Assembly (NCBI RefSeq): GCF_004122165.1
Contig: NZ_SBKO01000004.1
Coordinates: forward strand, 62,001 to 126,000
Source: Flavobacterium amnicola
GTDB lineage: Bacteria > Bacteroidota > Bacteroidia > Flavobacteriales > Flavobacteriaceae
DNA: 64,000 bases
Reading direction: 5' to 3'
The stretch's first letter is position 1; every line of letters starts with the position of its first letter. Of this stretch, positions 9,398 through 19,056 are shown piece by piece. A program made the position numbers and the translations under genes. The notes under the pieces were generated by a model. It had not been told where the DNA came from. It saw only the letters and a program-made list of their open reading frames with translations, and did not search any database.

Positions 9398-10535
9398 TTA
9401 ATATGGATTTATAACAATCTAAATTTTTAGTGACGATACTATTAATATCAAATTTTTCAAGTATACTCGTTCGTGCGTTTTTACCAATTTGTATTGCTTG
9501 CTTATAATTTTCAAATATATATTTTATTTTATTAGCAATTGCTTTCGGATTATGAGGATTTACTAAAAAACCAGTTACATTATCCTGAACCGCTTCTGGA
9601 CCCGGTCCAGTTTCACTTCCAATGAATATTTTACCCATTGCTAAGACTTCCAACCATGCTAATGGCATTGCTTCCATATGACTTGGATAACAACAAATTT
9701 GTGCCTTTTCAATATAATTTGGAATTTCAAAATTCGGAACAGCACCAAGAAATTCAATATTGTTTTTTATTGTGTTCGTTATGGATTTTTCTAAAATTGG
9801 CCGATACGGTTTATTTGTTCCAGGTACAGTAGCATCTCTTCCAGCTATTTTCAATTTAATATCTGGAAAATCATCAACTAAGTACTCCAAAGATTCTACT
9901 AGTTGACGTATTCCTTTTTTTTCGATAATACTCCCTGCAAAAAATATCGTATGCAGTTCCACTTTATTTTCATCAGCTTGATAAAAACGTTGGGTATCAA
10001 TAGGATTATAAATTACTTTTATTTTTTCTTCATCAAGCTTAAGCAATTGACACGTTGTTTGCGCAACATATTTTGAAACTGCAATTATAGAATCGGCTTT
10101 TTTAAAGGATCTTTTTTCTTGCCACACTTTTTTTCTTTCTGTTTTTCTCTTTTCGGCTTTAGCGAAAAAATGGTGGCCACCATGCATTCTAATTACATAC
10201 TTTATCCCTTTTATTTTTTTTAAAAATGCAAGTCCTAATTCAGGAGTTTCAATAATTGAAATCGATTGTTGAGAATGGATTTCTTTTATTTTTTTATGTA
10301 TTCGATATGAATTCCAAACAAACTTAAATGGTTTTTTGCTTTCTTCTGGAACAAGATAAACCTTTATTCCATTATCATTTATAAGCATTTCTTTATTGAC
10401 TTTTGCTAATCTTATAACTGAAACCTCAACGCCTTCATTGACTAATTTATATCCTAAACTTCTGGTAAAAGTTCCTACACCTCCATGCGGTAAATTTTCT
10501 ATTGGATATTCTCCAGTTATATAGCAAATATGCAT
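9372..10535 (-). CDS. Glycosyltransferase family 4
   Basis: A 387-residue GT-B enzyme. The N-terminal acceptor loop is PHGGVGTFTRSLGYKL (about residues 16-31). The hinge sequence TIFFAGSIIEKKGIRQLVES is near residues 195-215, and the donor-site motif PSHMEAMPLAWLEVLAMG near 285-302. The GPGPEAV sequence just after it is common in capsule glycosyltransferases. The start codon overlaps the stop of the preceding gene by one base. It lies directly after the candidate nonulosonate transferase and may add the next sugar; this is inference from order only. Confidence 0.86.
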   Translation of the reverse strand: MHICYITGEYPIENLPHGGVGTFTRSLGYKLVNEGVEVSVIRLAKVNKEMLINDNGIKVYLVPEESKKPFKFVWNSYRIHKKIKEIHSQQSISIIETPELGLAFLKKIKGIKYVIRMHGGHHFFAKAEKRKTERKKVWQEKRSFKKADSIIAVSKYVAQTTCQLLKLDEEKIKVIYNPIDTQRFYQADENKVELHTIFFAGSIIEKKGIRQLVESLEYLVDDFPDIKLKIAGRDATVPGTNKPYRPILEKSITNTIKNNIEFLGAVPNFEIPNYIEKAQICCYPSHMEAMPLAWLEVLAMGKIFIGSETGPGPEAVQDNVTGFLVNPHNPKAIANKIKYIFENYKQAIQIGKNARTSILEKFDINSIVTKNLDCYKSILNEDNSRNT

Positions 10536-11914
10536 TAATTCAATTCTTTTTTAATAGTTGATGAAGCTTCCTTATAGTCTCCCAAAACAATATTTTTCCA
10601 TAATTTCATGCCGTCAGTATTTTTATGCAACTTCTCATTATTTAAAATTGAAATCAAATCTGATTTATTGTTTAACCAATAAACAGCTTCTGGAGAAGGC
10701 ATACTTTTAAAATGTTGAAATTCATAAATCTTTTTGGTAGACCAATTTGGATTTAATTTTTCGTTTTGATCATAGTTTATAAAAATACACGGTTTATCAT
10801 ACATAGCAAAATCAAAAGCCATTGTTGAACCAACATTTACTACAATATCTGAATAATATACCGTACTTACTAATAGTTTTACATCATCGATTGAAGGATA
10901 AATACTTGCAAAACCAGCATTAGATTTACGATTCCAAATTGGAGAGACTTTCTTAATTAAAGTAGGATTGGCAGTACAAATTTCATCATATCGCCCAGTA
11001 ATATCGACAGGACATCTTCTAAATAAAATTTGATAATTCTCATCCAATCCATTTTGAACCAAAACAGTTACAATATCTTCTAAATATTTAGGGTCATCAG
11101 GAGAAGTATGGGCATCATCACCTGAAAAACAAATAATTTTTTTATTGAAATCTAAATTATATTGTTTGTAAAAGGTTTCTTTTTCAATAATATTACTTTC
11201 ATCACTATAAAATTCAAACTGTGGAGTTCCGGTTACAACAATATTTTCTTTTGATATTTCAGGATAATACAATTTAATTTCATCTTTCATATAATTCGAC
11301 CAAACAAAATACTTTTTTGCCTTCAATGCCATTCGAGCTTTTGGCAAATTATCCCATGAAAAAATAACTGTTACCGTTTCAATATTTAAGTCCTGAGCAG
11401 CAGCAAAAACTGGAGCACATTGAATTCCTCTTTGATGAGAACAGAACAAATGAGTTGGATTGATTTCACATAATAAAGCTCTAACCTGATGATAAAAAGA
11501 ATGCTTCCTAATTTCTTTTTGATATAAATCTTCTAGTTTTAGAATGTAGTTATAGTTTGAAATTAAAGATGAAATACTTTCGATAAGAAAGTAAAACATT
11601 TTCTTCAGGAAAGTATTTTTAAGCGGATTCCAGTTTGATAGTATGGTTTTATTTTGAGTTATTTTGGCGTTATGTTGCAATCTCAAATAACATATTAATT
11701 CTCTTAAAAATTTTTCTTTAAAGGATTCCTTATAAACAGGAATGGTATAATCTTTCTCAAAATTTACGTTTCTACAAATATCATTTATAGTCGTATCATC
11801 AAAATTATGAAACAAGATTAAATCTTTTTCAAAACCTTTAAAGACGTCTGAATACAGGTAATTACGAATTCCTACACCATCAGGAAATAATAAAACTATT
11901 TTATCTCTTGCCAT
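10535..11914 (-). CDS. GT-B-like transferase of uncertain family; candidate nonulosonic-acid transferase
   Basis: A 459-residue protein I do not assign to a named family. The C-terminal half has a GT-B-like donor domain: KIICFSGDDAHTSPDDPKY, a middle acidic segment, and VVNVGSTMAFDFAMYDKP (about residues 370-388). The last resembles the helix motif of CDP-glycerol glycerophosphotransferases, capsular Kdo transferases and some sialyltransferases. There is no signal peptide. It sits directly after NeuC and shares one base with it, so it is the best candidate for using the CMP-sugar made by the Neu block. A glycerophosphotransferase-like role is the main alternative. Confidence 0.6.
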   Translation of the reverse strand: MARDKIVLLFPDGVGIRNYLYSDVFKGFEKDLILFHNFDDTTINDICRNVNFEKDYTIPVYKESFKEKFLRELICYLRLQHNAKITQNKTILSNWNPLKNTFLKKMFYFLIESISSLISNYNYILKLEDLYQKEIRKHSFYHQVRALLCEINPTHLFCSHQRGIQCAPVFAAAQDLNIETVTVIFSWDNLPKARMALKAKKYFVWSNYMKDEIKLYYPEISKENIVVTGTPQFEFYSDESNIIEKETFYKQYNLDFNKKIICFSGDDAHTSPDDPKYLEDIVTVLVQNGLDENYQILFRRCPVDITGRYDEICTANPTLIKKVSPIWNRKSNAGFASIYPSIDDVKLLVSTVYYSDIVVNVGSTMAFDFAMYDKPCIFINYDQNEKLNPNWSTKKIYEFQHFKSMPSPEAVYWLNNKSDLISILNNEKLHKNTDGMKLWKNIVLGDYKEASSTIKKELN

Positions 11915-13035
11915 TAAATATCTCTAAATTGTTTTTGATGATTGAGTTTCCAAATATCATTTTTCTCTAATGACTCAAGAAATAGTTCCGCGCTATTTCC
12001 AATACCAAAATCTGTTTTAGAACTGGTCTTTTTATACGAATCAATACTTTTTAACGCTTTTAAAATATTTTCTTTTGAATAATCAGCATTGATAATTTCT
12101 GCATCCAACACTCGATTTTGTTGTCTTGTCCCAATATTTAATACTGGCAATCCATAATAGGGTGCCTCTCTTACTCCTGCACTACTGTTCCCAATTATGA
12201 ATTGAGCGTTTTTCAATAAGGTAAGAAAATATTCGAACCGTAACGATGGAAAAATGCGAAAACGAGAATTTCCTTTCAATTTTTCATACGCTTTTAAAAT
12301 TGCATTACTTCCCAAATCATTATTAGGAAAAATGACCACATAATTGTGAGAATCTTCTAATAATGATTCCACAAAATTTTCAGCATATTCCTGCATAAAT
12401 TTTGCTTCCGTTGTGACTGGATGGAACATTACAATGGCATAGTTTTCGAAAGAAATTTCGTAGTATTCTTTTACGTTTATCAATTCTGGTAAATTATCCG
12501 AAAACATGATATCTACATCTGGAGAACCTATAATAAATATCGATTCCGATAATTCTCCCATTTGAATTAAACGATTTTTTGCTTGTTGATTAGACACAAA
12601 ATGAATGTGACTCATTTTACTAGTAGAGTGGCGAATTAATTCGTCAATTGTTCCTGAAACTTCACCACCTTCAATATGCGCAACTAATATATTATTAAGC
12701 GAACCAACAATTGCTCCGGCTAAGGCTTCTACTCTATCACCGTGTATTACAATCATATCAGGTTGACATTCTTTAACATAAGCAGACAATCCTTCGATGG
12801 TTTTTGCCAAAGTCAAATCCATCGTAGTTTCATGAGTATGATTTTCAAAAGTATACACATTTGAAAAAGCACAACGTTCAATTTCTAAAAGTGTATACCC
12901 ATATTCCTGTTGCAGGTGCATACCCGTTACAAAAACAAATACTTCAAAATCATTATGACTTTCAAGAACTTGTATGAGTGATTTAATTTTACCAAAATCG
13001 GCTCGAGTACCTGTTAAGAATAGAATTTTTCTCAT
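11914..13035 (-). CDS. neuC: Hydrolysing UDP-sugar 2-epimerase, NeuC/LegG family
   Basis: A 373-residue enzyme that would convert UDP-GlcNAc to ManNAc plus UDP, or UDP-diacetylbacillosamine to the 2,4-diacetamido-mannose analogue for legionaminic acid. Motifs include FLTGTRADFGKIKSL at the N-terminus, HGDRVEALAGA (about 100), AHIEGGEVSGTIDE (about 120), and the uridine-pocket sequence IGNSSAGVREAPYYGLPVLN (about 277-296). Length and order fit the family. It overlaps the TylF-like gene by four bases and belongs with NeuB (13684) and NeuA (14727). Which substrate is used cannot be settled by eye, because PglF/PglE/PglD-like genes for the legionaminate route are also present. Confidence 0.88.
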   Translation of the reverse strand: MRKILFLTGTRADFGKIKSLIQVLESHNDFEVFVFVTGMHLQQEYGYTLLEIERCAFSNVYTFENHTHETTMDLTLAKTIEGLSAYVKECQPDMIVIHGDRVEALAGAIVGSLNNILVAHIEGGEVSGTIDELIRHSTSKMSHIHFVSNQQAKNRLIQMGELSESIFIIGSPDVDIMFSDNLPELINVKEYYEISFENYAIVMFHPVTTEAKFMQEYAENFVESLLEDSHNYVVIFPNNDLGSNAILKAYEKLKGNSRFRIFPSLRFEYFLTLLKNAQFIIGNSSAGVREAPYYGLPVLNIGTRQQNRVLDAEIINADYSKENILKALKSIDSYKKTSSKTDFGIGNSAELFLESLEKNDIWKLNHQKQFRDI

Positions 13036-13703
13036 TTAACAATATACGAAATTGCATTAGAGAATGGAAGTTTTTTAATCTCAGCCTTATTCTTAAAAAA
13101 ATCATCAACCGCTTTATTCGTTCCAGCAAAAGCACCATAATCGTCAAAGATAATTATACCTCCAGTAGTAACTTTATCGTATAGTTTTTCTAAAACATGT
13201 TTTGTTGGTTCATATAAATCTACATCAATATGAAGAAGCGATATTTTCAAATGGGGGTTATTGATTAAGTACTCATCTAAAGTTTTTAAAATATCTCCTT
13301 TGATAATTTCTACGTTCTTATTTAATCCTTGTTTTTCTAACAAAAGATTTATTTCTTCAAAAGAAATACTCTTTCCTCCATTTGTTTCCGCTACAAAAGC
13401 ATCTCTCTTAGCTTTATCCTCATCAAAATTGGCTTCTGGGAAATCACCAAAAATATCAAATCCAATTACTTTTCTGCTCCCTGTTTGTTCTAATAAATCA
13501 CGGAATTTTATCCATCTAAAAAAAGAATTACCTTTAAAAATACCAAATTCAACAATCTCACCTCTAACCGTTGATGTTTGTTTAAAAAATTCTAAATGAG
13601 AAATAAATTTACTAAATCTTGTAGGATCAGCTGTTGCATAAAACCCGTTTTCATACTCAAATTTTCTATTTATATCATACAAATTATCCATTATCAATAT
13701 CAT
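13032..13703 (-). CDS. TylF/MycF-family sugar O-methyltransferase
   Basis: A 223-residue methyltransferase of the metal-dependent TylF/MycF/NovP group. It shows [20 protein letters not shown] (about 51-70), [12 protein letters not shown] (about 79-90), and an aspartate-rich metal site in [20 protein letters not shown] followed by IIIFDDYG. Relatives methylate hydroxyls of deoxysugars. It lies between neuB and neuC, so it may methylate the nonulosonic acid or an attached sugar. Two ATG starts exist: 13703 overlaps neuB by 20 bases, 13691 by eight. The shorter one is equally possible. Confidence 0.82.
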   Translation of the reverse strand: MILIMDNLYDINRKFEYENGFYATADPTRFSKFISHLEFFKQTSTVRGEIVEFGIFKGNSFFRWIKFRDLLEQTGSRKVIGFDIFGDFPEANFDEDKAKRDAFVAETNGGKSISFEEINLLLEKQGLNKNVEIIKGDILKTLDEYLINNPHLKISLLHIDVDLYEPTKHVLEKLYDKVTTGGIIIFDDYGAFAGTNKAVDDFFKNKAEIKKLPFSNAISYIVK

Positions 13704-14730
13704 TAAAAGTTAATTGTTCATCATTTTCAATATCTCTAGTTGCCTTTTTTCCTAATACATTTTCAAAATGTTCCGCTAGTATTTTTCCAGTTCCAGGACG
13801 TTTGACCCAAATGTTTTCTTTCGTAAATAGTTCCCCTTTTTTAATATTAGCAATTGAGCAAACGGTAGCAAAAGCGAAGTCAATTGTTACTTGTTCTTCA
13901 TCTGCTGGTTTTTTTGTGCCACCTCGCATTAAAGCGATTTCTGCACTATTTTGAATTAACTCTTTACAAGTATTTTCATCCATACTACACACAATATCAG
14001 GACCAGTACGATTCATATGGTCGGTAAAATGTCGCTCCAAAATAGAAGCACCGAGCGCAACAGCTCCTAAACAGGCATTATTATTTAATGTATGGTCACT
14101 TAATCCAAAAACTTTTGTAGGAAATGCTTGATGCATTTCCATCATTGCCCCAAAACGTACCAGATGAATAGGCGTTGGGTATAAGTTTGTAGTATGCAAT
14201 AATGCTACCGGCACATTATGTTTATCAAAAATAGCTACTGCTTTTTGAATACTTTCGATAGTATTCATACCTGTGCTTAAAATAATTGGTTTCCCAAAAG
14301 AAGCAATATGTTCCAATAGAGGATAATTATTACATTCACCAGAACCGATTTTATAAGCAGGGATATCAAACTTTTTTAATCTTTCGGCGGCGGCTCGTGA
14401 AAAAGGTGTTGAAATAAAAATCATACCCTTACTTTCAACATATTTTTTAAGTTCAAGTTCTTCCGTTTCATTTAATGCACAACGTTCCATAATTTCATAG
14501 ATAGAAACATCGGCATTTCCGGGAATTACTTTTTTAGCAGCACCACTCATTTCATCTTCTACAATATGCGTTTGATGTTTAACAACCTCAACACCTGCTC
14601 TATAAGCTGCATCTACCATTTCTTTGGCTACTTGCAAAGAACCTTCGTGATTTATTCCGATTTCTGCAATAATTAAAGGTGGAAAATCTTGCCCAATTTT
14701 TCTACCTGATATTTCTATGTATGGGTTCAT
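13684..14730 (-). CDS. neuB: N-acetylneuraminate/legionaminate synthase, NeuB family
   Basis: A 348-residue synthase that condenses a 6-carbon amino sugar (ManNAc or its 2,4-diacetamido analogue) with phosphoenolpyruvate. The TIM-barrel part begins [19 protein letters not shown] (about 19-37) and contains [27 protein letters not shown], and [11 protein letters not shown]. The antifreeze-like SAF domain is at the C-terminus (about 285-345, with [15 protein letters not shown]). Length and domain order are standard. It overlaps neuA by four bases. Active-site residues do not separate sialic from legionaminic acid by inspection. Confidence 0.92.
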   Translation of the reverse strand: MNPYIEISGRKIGQDFPPLIIAEIGINHEGSLQVAKEMVDAAYRAGVEVVKHQTHIVEDEMSGAAKKVIPGNADVSIYEIMERCALNETEELELKKYVESKGMIFISTPFSRAAAERLKKFDIPAYKIGSGECNNYPLLEHIASFGKPIILSTGMNTIESIQKAVAIFDKHNVPVALLHTTNLYPTPIHLVRFGAMMEMHQAFPTKVFGLSDHTLNNNACLGAVALGASILERHFTDHMNRTGPDIVCSMDENTCKELIQNSAEIALMRGGTKKPADEEQVTIDFAFATVCSIANIKKGELFTKENIWVKRPGTGKILAEHFENVLGKKATRDIENDEQLTFNDIDNG

Positions 14731-15392
14731 TTTTTTATATTTATAAGATATTCAGCATAATTAAAATCTTCTTGCGTATCAATATCTACATTCACAAAAG
14801 GATGATCTACGATTAATGGAAAAGCATTTTCTGAAGTAATAGTATCCTTGTTTAAAATCAATTTAGCTTTACTAATATACAATAATCCATTTTCAAAATA
14901 CAATGGATCTAAATCTTGACTTCTTTGTCCAATTTTATAATTAAAAGGGATAAACCGATTGGCTTCAATTTTACCGAATTTTTGATGGTTTCTAGAAACA
15001 GTAAACAAACTATCACAATCATTTTTAAGAAATACTTCAAAGGCTTCTTGTAATAAATTTGCAGGGCGAAGTGGATTTGTAGGCTGTAATAAAATTACGT
15101 TGTTAACTTCATTAATATTTTGTAAGACATGCTTCAGCGCAGAGGCTGTTGGTTCTAAATCACCCGATAATTCGGCAGGTCTATCTATAATTTTCGCACC
15201 ATACAGCAGCGCAATTTCTTTAATTTTTTCATCATTAGTAGAAACATAAACTTCCTCTATGATTTCACTATTTGCTTTGGCATACAAAATACTGTGCGCA
15301 ACAAGAGGGATACCATTGAGTAGTTTAATGTTTTTTTCTGGCAATCTTTTGGATCCACCTCTTGCTGGTATTATGACTATAGTTTTATTCAT
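14727..15392 (-). CDS. neuA: CMP-nonulosonic acid cytidylyltransferase, NeuA/LegF family
   Basis: This enzyme activates a nonulosonic acid with CTP to give the CMP-sugar donor. The nucleotide-binding P-loop [19 protein letters not shown] lies at the very N-terminus, with [14 protein letters not shown] near residue 98 and [16 protein letters not shown] near the end. The start is taken at ATG 15392 ([13 protein letters not shown], 221 residues). An extension to TTG 15413 would add seven residues before the first beta strand and a longer overlap with the acetyltransferase gene. It is the first gene of the NeuA-NeuB-methyltransferase-NeuC block. The specific sugar remains open. Confidence 0.9.
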   Translation of the reverse strand: MNKTIVIIPARGGSKRLPEKNIKLLNGIPLVAHSILYAKANSEIIEEVYVSTNDEKIKEIALLYGAKIIDRPAELSGDLEPTASALKHVLQNINEVNNVILLQPTNPLRPANLLQEAFEVFLKNDCDSLFTVSRNHQKFGKIEANRFIPFNYKIGQRSQDLDPLYFENGLLYISKAKLILNKDTITSENAFPLIVDHPFVNVDIDTQEDFNYAEYLINIKK

Positions 15393-16032
15393 AAATACTT
15401 TCTTTGTTAACAAAATCTTTAAAAAATAAAGGCTTTATCTCTTCCAATTCAGCTTCAGATTTATCCCACCATTTTAAAGCTTCAATCTCTGATATAACTT
15501 GCATTGAAAAGCGCTTTCTTAAAGGTTTTGCAGGAACCCCTGCAACAATGGTATAAGGAGAAACATCTTTAGTTACAACAGATCCAGCTGCCAAAATAGC
15601 TCCATTACCAATACTAACATCACCAACAATTATGACATTATGACCAATCCAAACATCATTTCCTATGATAACTGTATTGGTTTGTTTGAGTTGTTGCAAT
15701 TCCCCTTTAAACAAATTAGTATTAATATAAGTTGACATATAACTCACGGGATGATTTGTAGTATGAATGGCTACATCTGCTCCTATCTGACAATATTTCC
15801 CAATCGTAATGTTTCCAGCAAAGAAATTATTATAACCAAGTGTCGTGGCATAGCCTAGTTTTATAGTTCCGAAAAAATTGCATCTATCTGGGATCGAATT
15901 TTTTCCTTCAAAAGTAACGTTATGAATACCTCTTGATTTTCCTGAAAATAAAACACCCTTTCTAATTTCGGCTGTATCAAGAAAGTAATATAAACACTTT
16001 TTTATAAAATTTCTAAACTTTCTCATTACCAT
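15385..16032 (-). CDS. CatB-related hexapeptide O-acetyltransferase
   Basis: A 215-residue left-handed beta-helix acetyltransferase of the xenobiotic/CatB type. Hexapeptide repeats run from about residue 35 to 175. The catalytic-type His segment is HTTNHPVSYMSTY (about 90-102) and the C-terminal coil is GNDVWIGHNVIIVGDVSIGN followed by VAGVPAKPLRKRF. The probable role is O-acetylation of a sugar, perhaps the nonulosonic acid whose genes follow. It overlaps neuA by eight bases. A second in-frame ATG (MRKFRNF) at 16026 is also possible. Confidence 0.85.
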   Translation of the reverse strand: MVMRKFRNFIKKCLYYFLDTAEIRKGVLFSGKSRGIHNVTFEGKNSIPDRCNFFGTIKLGYATTLGYNNFFAGNITIGKYCQIGADVAIHTTNHPVSYMSTYINTNLFKGELQQLKQTNTVIIGNDVWIGHNVIIVGDVSIGNGAILAAGSVVTKDVSPYTIVAGVPAKPLRKRFSMQVISEIEALKWWDKSEAELEEIKPLFFKDFVNKESIYE

Positions 16033-16035
16033 ATC

Positions 16036-17055
16036 CTAATAATTTTTTGCCTCTTTTTTACTTAATCCCTTGTATTGCAAAAATAAGTTCCAAATGGGTT
16101 TTCTACATAGTATTTTTAAAAAAAAGATTTTTTTTAAGCTATTAAAAAGTTTTATACTATTATTTGTTTTTAATTTTGGACAAACCTGCTCTATATAGCT
16201 GTCATCTTTTAATGACAATATACATTCTTTCATCCAAGGTTCAAAAACATTTCCCATATGATATGCATAGTTATCTTCGGTTGACAATCTCCAATATCCC
16301 ATATCAGCAACAGGAGCATCTAAAAAAACATTTTCAGTATCACCGCCTAAACTAAAATTAGAAAATCTATCTTGTAATTTATTAAAAATTGAACCACGAT
16401 ATGTAGTAACAAAATGTCCAGCACCTACAACAGCCTTGGTATTTTTATTTGAAATTGTTAAATTACTAGATAATTGATATTCATTATAAAAATTAGGATT
16501 TCCTATACTTTTTGCGAAATTTAACAATGCATCTCTATTAAATGTTGGCGTAAACTTCATTTTTTTAGAGAACATGTTTTCAACGATAATATTTGAGGTA
16601 TTTTGCTTTAAAACTTTGGAAGATGGAGTAGGACAAACAGCTCCTGCTTTTGGATAAACCTCAAATATTTCATAGGTTTTTTTTTGCCAATTATTTAAAA
16701 ACAATACATCCGCGTCAGTAATAGTTACTATTTGAAATTTATGTCCGGATACTCCTTTTAAAATAGCATTTAGTTTACCAATATTATTGGTATGTACCAA
16801 TTCGTGAATTTTTTCCTCTTCTAATAAATCATTCAGATAATCTACAATCTCTTTACAACTTCCGTTATTAATAACACTAAAATAAGTTTTTTTATGTGAT
16901 GTTTTAAACAACGTATCCAAACAATATTTCAAAATAACAAAGCTGTGCTTAAAATAGCCTTCCTGATTTGGTATATATACTGGGATAATAACCTGATGAA
17001 AAAAATCAGATATAGGTAATTCTTTATCTTTATTAGGATTAAAACCTATTCTCAT
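16036..17055 (-). CDS. Glycosyltransferase family 2 (GT-A)
   Basis: A 339-residue inverting GT-A type transferase. It has an N-terminal nucleotide-binding strand (HQVIIPVYIPNQEG, about 20-33) and the metal-binding DxD-like motif VTITDADVLFLNNW (about 112-125). Following segments, including VCPTPSSKVL and a GGDTENVFLDAPVADMGYW stretch, are probably acceptor-side. There is no membrane helix. Spacing to neighbours is two to three bases. The 3' part of the gene and its surroundings are notably AT-rich. The donor sugar is unknown. Confidence 0.75.
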   Translation of the reverse strand: MRIGFNPNKDKELPISDFFHQVIIPVYIPNQEGYFKHSFVILKYCLDTLFKTSHKKTYFSVINNGSCKEIVDYLNDLLEEEKIHELVHTNNIGKLNAILKGVSGHKFQIVTITDADVLFLNNWQKKTYEIFEVYPKAGAVCPTPSSKVLKQNTSNIIVENMFSKKMKFTPTFNRDALLNFAKSIGNPNFYNEYQLSSNLTISNKNTKAVVGAGHFVTTYRGSIFNKLQDRFSNFSLGGDTENVFLDAPVADMGYWRLSTEDNYAYHMGNVFEPWMKECILSLKDDSYIEQVCPKLKTNNSIKLFNSLKKIFFLKILCRKPIWNLFLQYKGLSKKEAKNY

Positions 17056-17057
17056 AG

Positions 17058-17951
17058 CTACTTTTTAAAAAACAAAACATAAATTAACATTTTGCAATTG
17101 TTCGTTTTAAACAACCAAAAAAAATCTAACAAATATAGACTTTTAATAGTCTTTAAAATACTCATTTTCACAGTGCTTATTTGCATTTGGCACAAATTAT
17201 TTAAAAGTTGTGCATATTGCTTTTTAGTGATTTTATTATTTACAAACTGTTGTTGTAAAACTTTTTTCAAACATAATGGCAACTGTAAGTACTTTAAAGT
17301 ATCATTTGACATATTTTGATCATGGACACGATATAGCACTAATGGTTCATCGATGTAGTAAAATTGAGTATAAAATGATGTTTTAACCCAATATTCAACA
17401 TCGGCAAATGTCCCAGGTATTGTTTCATTAAACCCACCCACTTTATCAATAATCTCTTTTCGGACTATAGGTGTCGGCATCATGATAGTCCAATTCCCCA
17501 TCATTCGCATAAAAACATCTCCATGTTTTACGTTAGGAGATCCAGGTTTTCCAACAAATTCATCTTTTAACATGCCAGCTGCATCGATGACTTGACAATA
17601 GGTATGAACCAAACCAAAATCAGGATTTTCATCCAAAATATCAACTTGTTTTTGTAATTTTTCAGGAGTCCATAAATCATCATCATCAACAAATGCAATG
17701 TATTTCCCTTTTGCATTTTCAATTCCAACATTTCTTGGTTTTGCTGGACCTCCGGTATTGTCTATTTTGATGTAATATACTTTATCTAAAGAACTACAAA
17801 GCATCAAATTATCATCATTAGGAGTACCGTCATCCACCACAATAATTTCAAAATCTTGAAAGGATTGATTCAGAATACTTTCCAAAGTTAATTTTAAGTA
17901 ATCCGTTCTTTTGTATGTTGGTATAACAACTGTAACTAATGGATTTTGCAT
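17058..17951 (-). CDS. Glycosyltransferase family 2 (GT-A)
   Basis: A 297-residue GT2 enzyme with the canonical start VTVVIPTYKRTDYLKLTLES (about 6-25), the UDP-binding strand EIIVVDDGTPN (about 35-45), GGPAKPRNVGIENAKGKYIA, and the DxD motif VDDDDLWTPEKL (about 88-99). A catalytic-base type segment GTFADVEYWVKTSFY follows near 180. The last 40 residues are hydrophobic and basic and may sit at the membrane. It is one of several GT2 genes placed after an acyltransferase. It resembles the GT2 at 19057 in its first 100 residues. Confidence 0.88.
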   Translation of the reverse strand: MQNPLVTVVIPTYKRTDYLKLTLESILNQSFQDFEIIVVDDGTPNDDNLMLCSSLDKVYYIKIDNTGGPAKPRNVGIENAKGKYIAFVDDDDLWTPEKLQKQVDILDENPDFGLVHTYCQVIDAAGMLKDEFVGKPGSPNVKHGDVFMRMMGNWTIMMPTPIVRKEIIDKVGGFNETIPGTFADVEYWVKTSFYTQFYYIDEPLVLYRVHDQNMSNDTLKYLQLPLCLKKVLQQQFVNNKITKKQYAQLLNNLCQMQISTVKMSILKTIKSLYLLDFFWLFKTNNCKMLIYVLFFKK

Positions 17952-17974
17952 AATAGTAATTTATTTAATACAGT

Positions 17975-19015
17975 TTAAAAACTCTTTTTAAATTTTAAAA
18001 TCGGTTTTTCGACTATAATCCATGAAAGGTAAGATATAAATAGCAACAGTAAAAATTGTGCAGACAATTCATAATAATTGATTCCTGAATTATCAAAAGG
18101 AGATTCTACTTTAAACATTCTAAAAAATCTTCTCCAATAAGACGGCAAAGGGCAATGGTATAAATAAACACCGTAACTTATCATCCCAATAAAATTCAAA
18201 ACTCGCGTATTTAGAATAGCAAATAGCAAGTTTTTTGGATTATTCTCTAGACAAATTCTGATGCAATTCAGAGTAATAACGGCAACAATTAATCGAATAG
18301 GAAATACTTTTATATACAACACCGTATACTGTAATAGCACAAATAGGATTAATGGTAAAAATGTGTATTTGATTGTTTTTTTAAACTGATTCGAAAATTC
18401 AGGTTTATACACCTCAACATAGGCAAAGAAAGCTCCTAATCCGAAGGCGTTTATACACGAAAGCGTTAAAATGTATGACATGTAATTGCTACAAAAAAAT
18501 GGAAATATTGTTCCAATCAGAATACTAAATAAAAATAATTTGACAAAATGTTTTCTTAAAATAAACAGCAATAATAAAGGCCAAACGAGATAAAACTGTT
18601 CTTCCACTGCAAGCGACCATAAATGAGCCATCATGCCATGCCACTCTTGGGTATCATAAAAGAAATAATTGGAAGTATAGGTTAAATAGTAAACAAAACC
18701 TTGTTTAATTTCAGGTCCGTTGGTAAAATACAAGACCAACAATAGCAAATAATAAATTGGAAATATTCGCAAGGTTCTTCGAATGATAAATCCTTTAATG
18801 GCTCCTATTTTTTCTTTGAAAGTTTCTCCAATGCTTTCCCTTTTATTCAATAATATTCTTGAAATCAAGAAACCACTTAAAACGAAAAAGATATCAACTC
18901 CAATTCCGCCTAACGGAAAACTTTTTAAAATATGATTTGCCGGAAACCAATGCTCAATTATTACTAAAATTACTGCTATTGCTCTTAAACCATTTAGTCC
19001 ATTTATATGATTCAT
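17975..19015 (-). CDS. Acyltransferase 3 family membrane protein (OafA-like)
   Basis: About 346 residues with ten predicted membrane helices. The family start motif is LNGLRAIAVILVIIEHWF (about 6-23), then GGIGVDIFFVLSGFLISRIL (about 36-55), and AVEEQFYLVWPL (about 136-147). Such proteins O-acetylate (sometimes succinylate) sugars of surface glycans, moving acyl groups across the inner membrane. ATG 19015 is chosen; the TTG one codon upstream is not needed. It is flanked by GT2 genes on the same strand. The acyl group and acceptor are not known. Confidence 0.9.
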   Translation of the reverse strand: MNHINGLNGLRAIAVILVIIEHWFPANHILKSFPLGGIGVDIFFVLSGFLISRILLNKRESIGETFKEKIGAIKGFIIRRTLRIFPIYYLLLLVLYFTNGPEIKQGFVYYLTYTSNYFFYDTQEWHGMMAHLWSLAVEEQFYLVWPLLLLFILRKHFVKLFLFSILIGTIFPFFCSNYMSYILTLSCINAFGLGAFFAYVEVYKPEFSNQFKKTIKYTFLPLILFVLLQYTVLYIKVFPIRLIVAVITLNCIRICLENNPKNLLFAILNTRVLNFIGMISYGVYLYHCPLPSYWRRFFRMFKVESPFDNSGINYYELSAQFLLLLFISYLSWIIVEKPILKFKKSF

Positions 19016-19056
19016 CAACTTACTTTGTTATTATATTCAAACTTCAAAAAACCAAA

